Source: Daphnia carinata
Lineage: Eukaryota; Arthropoda; Branchiopoda; Diplostraca; Daphniidae
Length of the DNA stretch: 64,000 nt
Direction: 5' to 3'
NCBI RefSeq assembly: GCF_022539665.2
Contig: NC_081332.1
Span: 4,435,884 to 4,499,883 of the forward strand
In this document: piece after piece, positions 61,350 to 64,000 of the stretch
How the letters are laid out: the number at the start of each line of letters is the position of its first letter
Position numbering within the stretch: position 1 is the stretch's first letter
Position numbers and translations under genes: made by a program
Notes under the pieces: model-generated
Database searches by the model: none
Told to the model about the DNA's origin: nothing
Seen by the model: only the letters and a program-made list of their open reading frames with translations

Positions 61350-63601
61350 ATGCAGCCCCAAATAGAAAGCTACCACAGGATGAACGACAACTTGAATTTT
61401 AACGTCATTTCGAATGCCCAGCAGACCTTCCAGACGTTAGGCTATGGGTTGCCACAAGGAGGCTTACAACCCAATTTCCAATATGTGTGCAATTCGGGTT
61501 TTCAGTTTCAAAATAATGTTCAAGGAATGGATTTCTGTCTTCCAAATCAACAACTTATACCAGCAGCTGGCCAAACCTATGCTTGCATTAATCAAAATGG
61601 GATGACATATTTGGCAATCACGCCAAGTGTGCAACAACCATCGACCCAGTGCTATCAAGCAATCGAGACGCCTCAGGGTCTGCAATTGTTTCAAGTGATC
61701 AACAACCCAGTAAACTTTGGTCAGTTATGTGTTCAGAGTATTCCACAACCTCAAGGTTTCCTTCCCCAGTTCACACCTTTTCCACAAGAAGCTGTTGGTT
61801 TGCATTCAAGTCCCCCAGAAACTTCAGGTAACCATACGTCTCCATCATCTGTGCACGAATATCAACAGAATAATCCCATTCAAGATTCAAACACAACAAA
61901 CGAACAAAACCTTTACCAAGATTATGAATGTGAACAAACAGATGAAGACACACCTCAAGAACCAAGCAGTCTTGAAGAGTGCCAAGATTCTGAGATGAAT
62001 AAAAATCTCACAAGGGGTGAAGATCCATTAAGTGCACTCACTTCCCTGACATCATCAATTTCTTCACCAATGACAAATATCCCAAATTCAAATATGATCG
62101 ACATGTATAAAAATATTCAAAATCCCATGGTCCCTCATATTTCGATGCCATCTCTTGGCACTCAAATGGGGGCACACGAAGCACCAACACTTTCGGATCA
62201 ACAGTTTCCTCCCAACACACGAACATTTCAGGTTTTGGTCCCAACACCTCAAGGTAATTTCCTATAAGTTTCTTTTTATTCATTGAATTTATCGTTCTAT
62301 ATTTTACATTTAGGAATGGCTATTCAAACTGTGGTAGCCAGTTACCCCGAGAGCTTCTCACCAATAGTTAATGAGATACCAGTTGTCAGAAACGCTCCCT
62401 TCTTGAATTCGGAACCTGATTTGACTACAAATTCGGTATCTCTACCTGCACCGAACCCTTCGATAAAATCTATAGTTCCTGATACCAGTCAAGCCAACCA
62501 AGAAACTGCTCCTATCGTCCCTCCAAACCGATTGGTAAACGATACAGTCGTCGTTTCCGCCCCGGCAACTCCTGCACTTCAAGTAAAATCAGTTACTAGT
62601 CCGTCTCACTGTACCAACGGTAATTTATATTAAATGTGAATCTTGTACAAAAATTTCGCTAATACAATGACTTTGTTAGCAAACAACCAAGAGATGTGTT
62701 CGGGATCGGAATCTACTGCAACCTCACCTGTGCCAAAAGCCACTCCATCAGTCCCGGGACCTATGCCATCTCCACATTATTTACCGGACTCAACTGAAGA
62801 TCTTTGTAAGATATATTGTAAACATACTGAAGCCAACTATTTTAATTGCGTAACCTGATTTTCAATAGGTCAAACTACGATAAAACAGTTTACGTCTAAT
62901 GTAGTTGACGGTATAGATCTAGAAGAGATTCGTGAATTTGCACGTACCTTCAAAATGCGTCGGCTAGTCCTCGGGTTGACGCAAACTCAGGTTGGTCAAG
63001 CTCTTTGTGCCACTGAAGGCCCAGCATATAGTCAATCGGCAATATGCAGGTAACCATACGACTAAACAATTATTTGCGCCATTTGAATTTGTTTATGATG
63101 CATTGATAATGAGGTTTGAGAAGTTGGACATCACTCCACGCAGTGCCTTAAAGATTCGGCCGGTACTTGAAAATTGGCTACGCGAAGCGGAAAAGAAACA
63201 TCAACAGGGAAATCTGCAACAGCTCGCTGGATTGGATTACATTAACATTTCGTCCATCGGCAAGATCCGCAAACGACGGACTTTCTTTAGCCCAGAAGCG
63301 CTGGTGGTACTGAATTGCCGATTCGAACAAAGTTCTCATCCATCAGGTCATTATCCGAAACTTCGTATGGTAACTTGTATAAATGCGTTAACATTTTCAT
63401 TTATATTAATGTTTTGTAGGACGGGAGATAAGTAATATCGCTCAAGAGATCGGTTACGAGCGTGACGTTGTCCGCGTTTGGTTTTGTAACAAACGGCAAT
63501 CGCTAAAGCATTGCCAATCGTTCCAACGGACTCGTGTTAATCTCAAATCATCCGATTTAATTGGGTCAGACAGCCGCTCAACCTCACCGATCCCGCAATG
63601 A
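61350..63601 (+). CDS. POU class VI homeodomain transcription factor (POU6F/pdm3-like)
   Basis: Six exons join in frame: 61350-62253, 62314-62619, 62680-62805, 62869-63049, 63114-63346 and 63420-63601, giving 643 residues. The first 440 or so residues are Gln-, Pro- and Ser-rich, as expected of an activation region. The POU-specific domain follows ([60 protein letters not shown]). [20 protein letters not shown] is the class VI signature. A linker and POU homeodomain come next ([39 protein letters not shown]). In Drosophila the class VI gene pdm3 acts in olfactory neuron and visual axon identity and in pigmentation; the role here is inferred. The homeodomain is more diverged than the POU-specific domain. 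In-frame stop just upstream fixes the start. Confidence 0.93.
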
Positions 63602-64000
63602 AAAATTATAGAGATAGTCGTTTCAATTTTACGTTAAATTCTTTTTCAGAAGTTCCTCGTTATTATTTAATTAATTTTTTCTCCTCTTACCAGTGCCGTG
63701 ATGTCGTGTTATTTGCAGCAGACATTTGTCGTTGTTTGTTAATTCTGTAGAAAGCCATCCCGGTCAGATTATCTTTGGGGATGTTTCATCCCTGCCATGT
63801 TCAAGTCGCACAAAGCAGAGCAGCCAAATAATTCTCAGTGAATCCTTCCACTTGTGTTCATTAGATAAGCCGTATTTTTTAAATACATATTTCACTTGCC
63901 CCTCTTTTTTGAAAACCTTTTTCTCGTCCTACAGGTAACGAGGTCTTAAAAAAAATCAAATAAAGGGAACTGAAATCGAAATTGCTGGACGCGATGAACT
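63602..64000 (+). other. Probable 3' UTR of the POU gene
   Basis: No coding signal. AATAAA at 63959-63964 is a candidate polyadenylation signal. The window ends here. Confidence 0.5.

Noticed and set aside
1-64000. Search for tRNA, rRNA, transposons, endogenous viral fragments and CRISPR arrays
   Set aside because: No cloverleaf, integrase, transposase, reverse transcriptase or spaced direct-repeat pattern was recognised by eye. A tRNAscan or repeat-library run could still find small elements.

Overview
The window is animal nuclear DNA and most likely comes from a branchiopod crustacean (Daphnia-like). Genes are broken by many short GT-AG introns (often 55-90 bp). The gene content is arthropod: bursicon alpha and beta, an ionotropic receptor (IR), and tandem secreted haem peroxidases. 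No bacterial, viral, CRISPR, tRNA or rRNA feature was recognised. Gene models below were spliced by hand, and I checked that reading frames close across exon joins for RacGAP1, CNT1, both small peptides, both bursicons, DDX19 and POU6.

Layout. 0.9-3.2 kb (+): RacGAP1/tumbleweed orthologue. 5.0-7.5 kb (+), 13.3-15.7 kb (-) and 17.4-19.9 kb (-): three paralogous SLC28-type concentrative nucleoside transporters. Two unannotated-looking 70-residue secreted cysteine-rich peptides (8.2-8.5 and 16.4-16.8 kb, both -) lie about 0.6 kb beyond the 3' ends of CNT1 and CNT3. An IR-type receptor (-) lies at 8.9-11.7 kb. A gene-poor 8.9-kb stretch rich in homopolymers follows. At 28.8-36.5 kb (+) there is a three-exon gene for a very large, largely disordered protein with conserved-looking islands; its last exon contains a frame discontinuity.

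38.0-40.8 kb holds bursicon alpha (-) and bursicon beta/pburs (+), head to head, 480 bp apart, with a perfect 11-bp inverted repeat between them. 41.3-43.5 kb (+) is the DDX19/Dbp5 mRNA-export helicase, convergent with VPS41 (-, 43.9-47.6 kb), a HOPS subunit. 48.7-60.0 kb (-) is a tandem array of three secreted animal haem peroxidases, each with a TATA box at nearly the same distance from its ATG. 61.3-63.6 kb (+) is a POU class VI (pdm3/POU6F) transcription factor.

How they relate. The two bursicon subunits form one heterodimeric hormone and probably share regulation. The transporter and peroxidase arrays are local duplications. The paired small peptides are the most novel-looking element: same length, same intron positions and phases, same six-cysteine framework, different mature sequences, and no family that I recognise.
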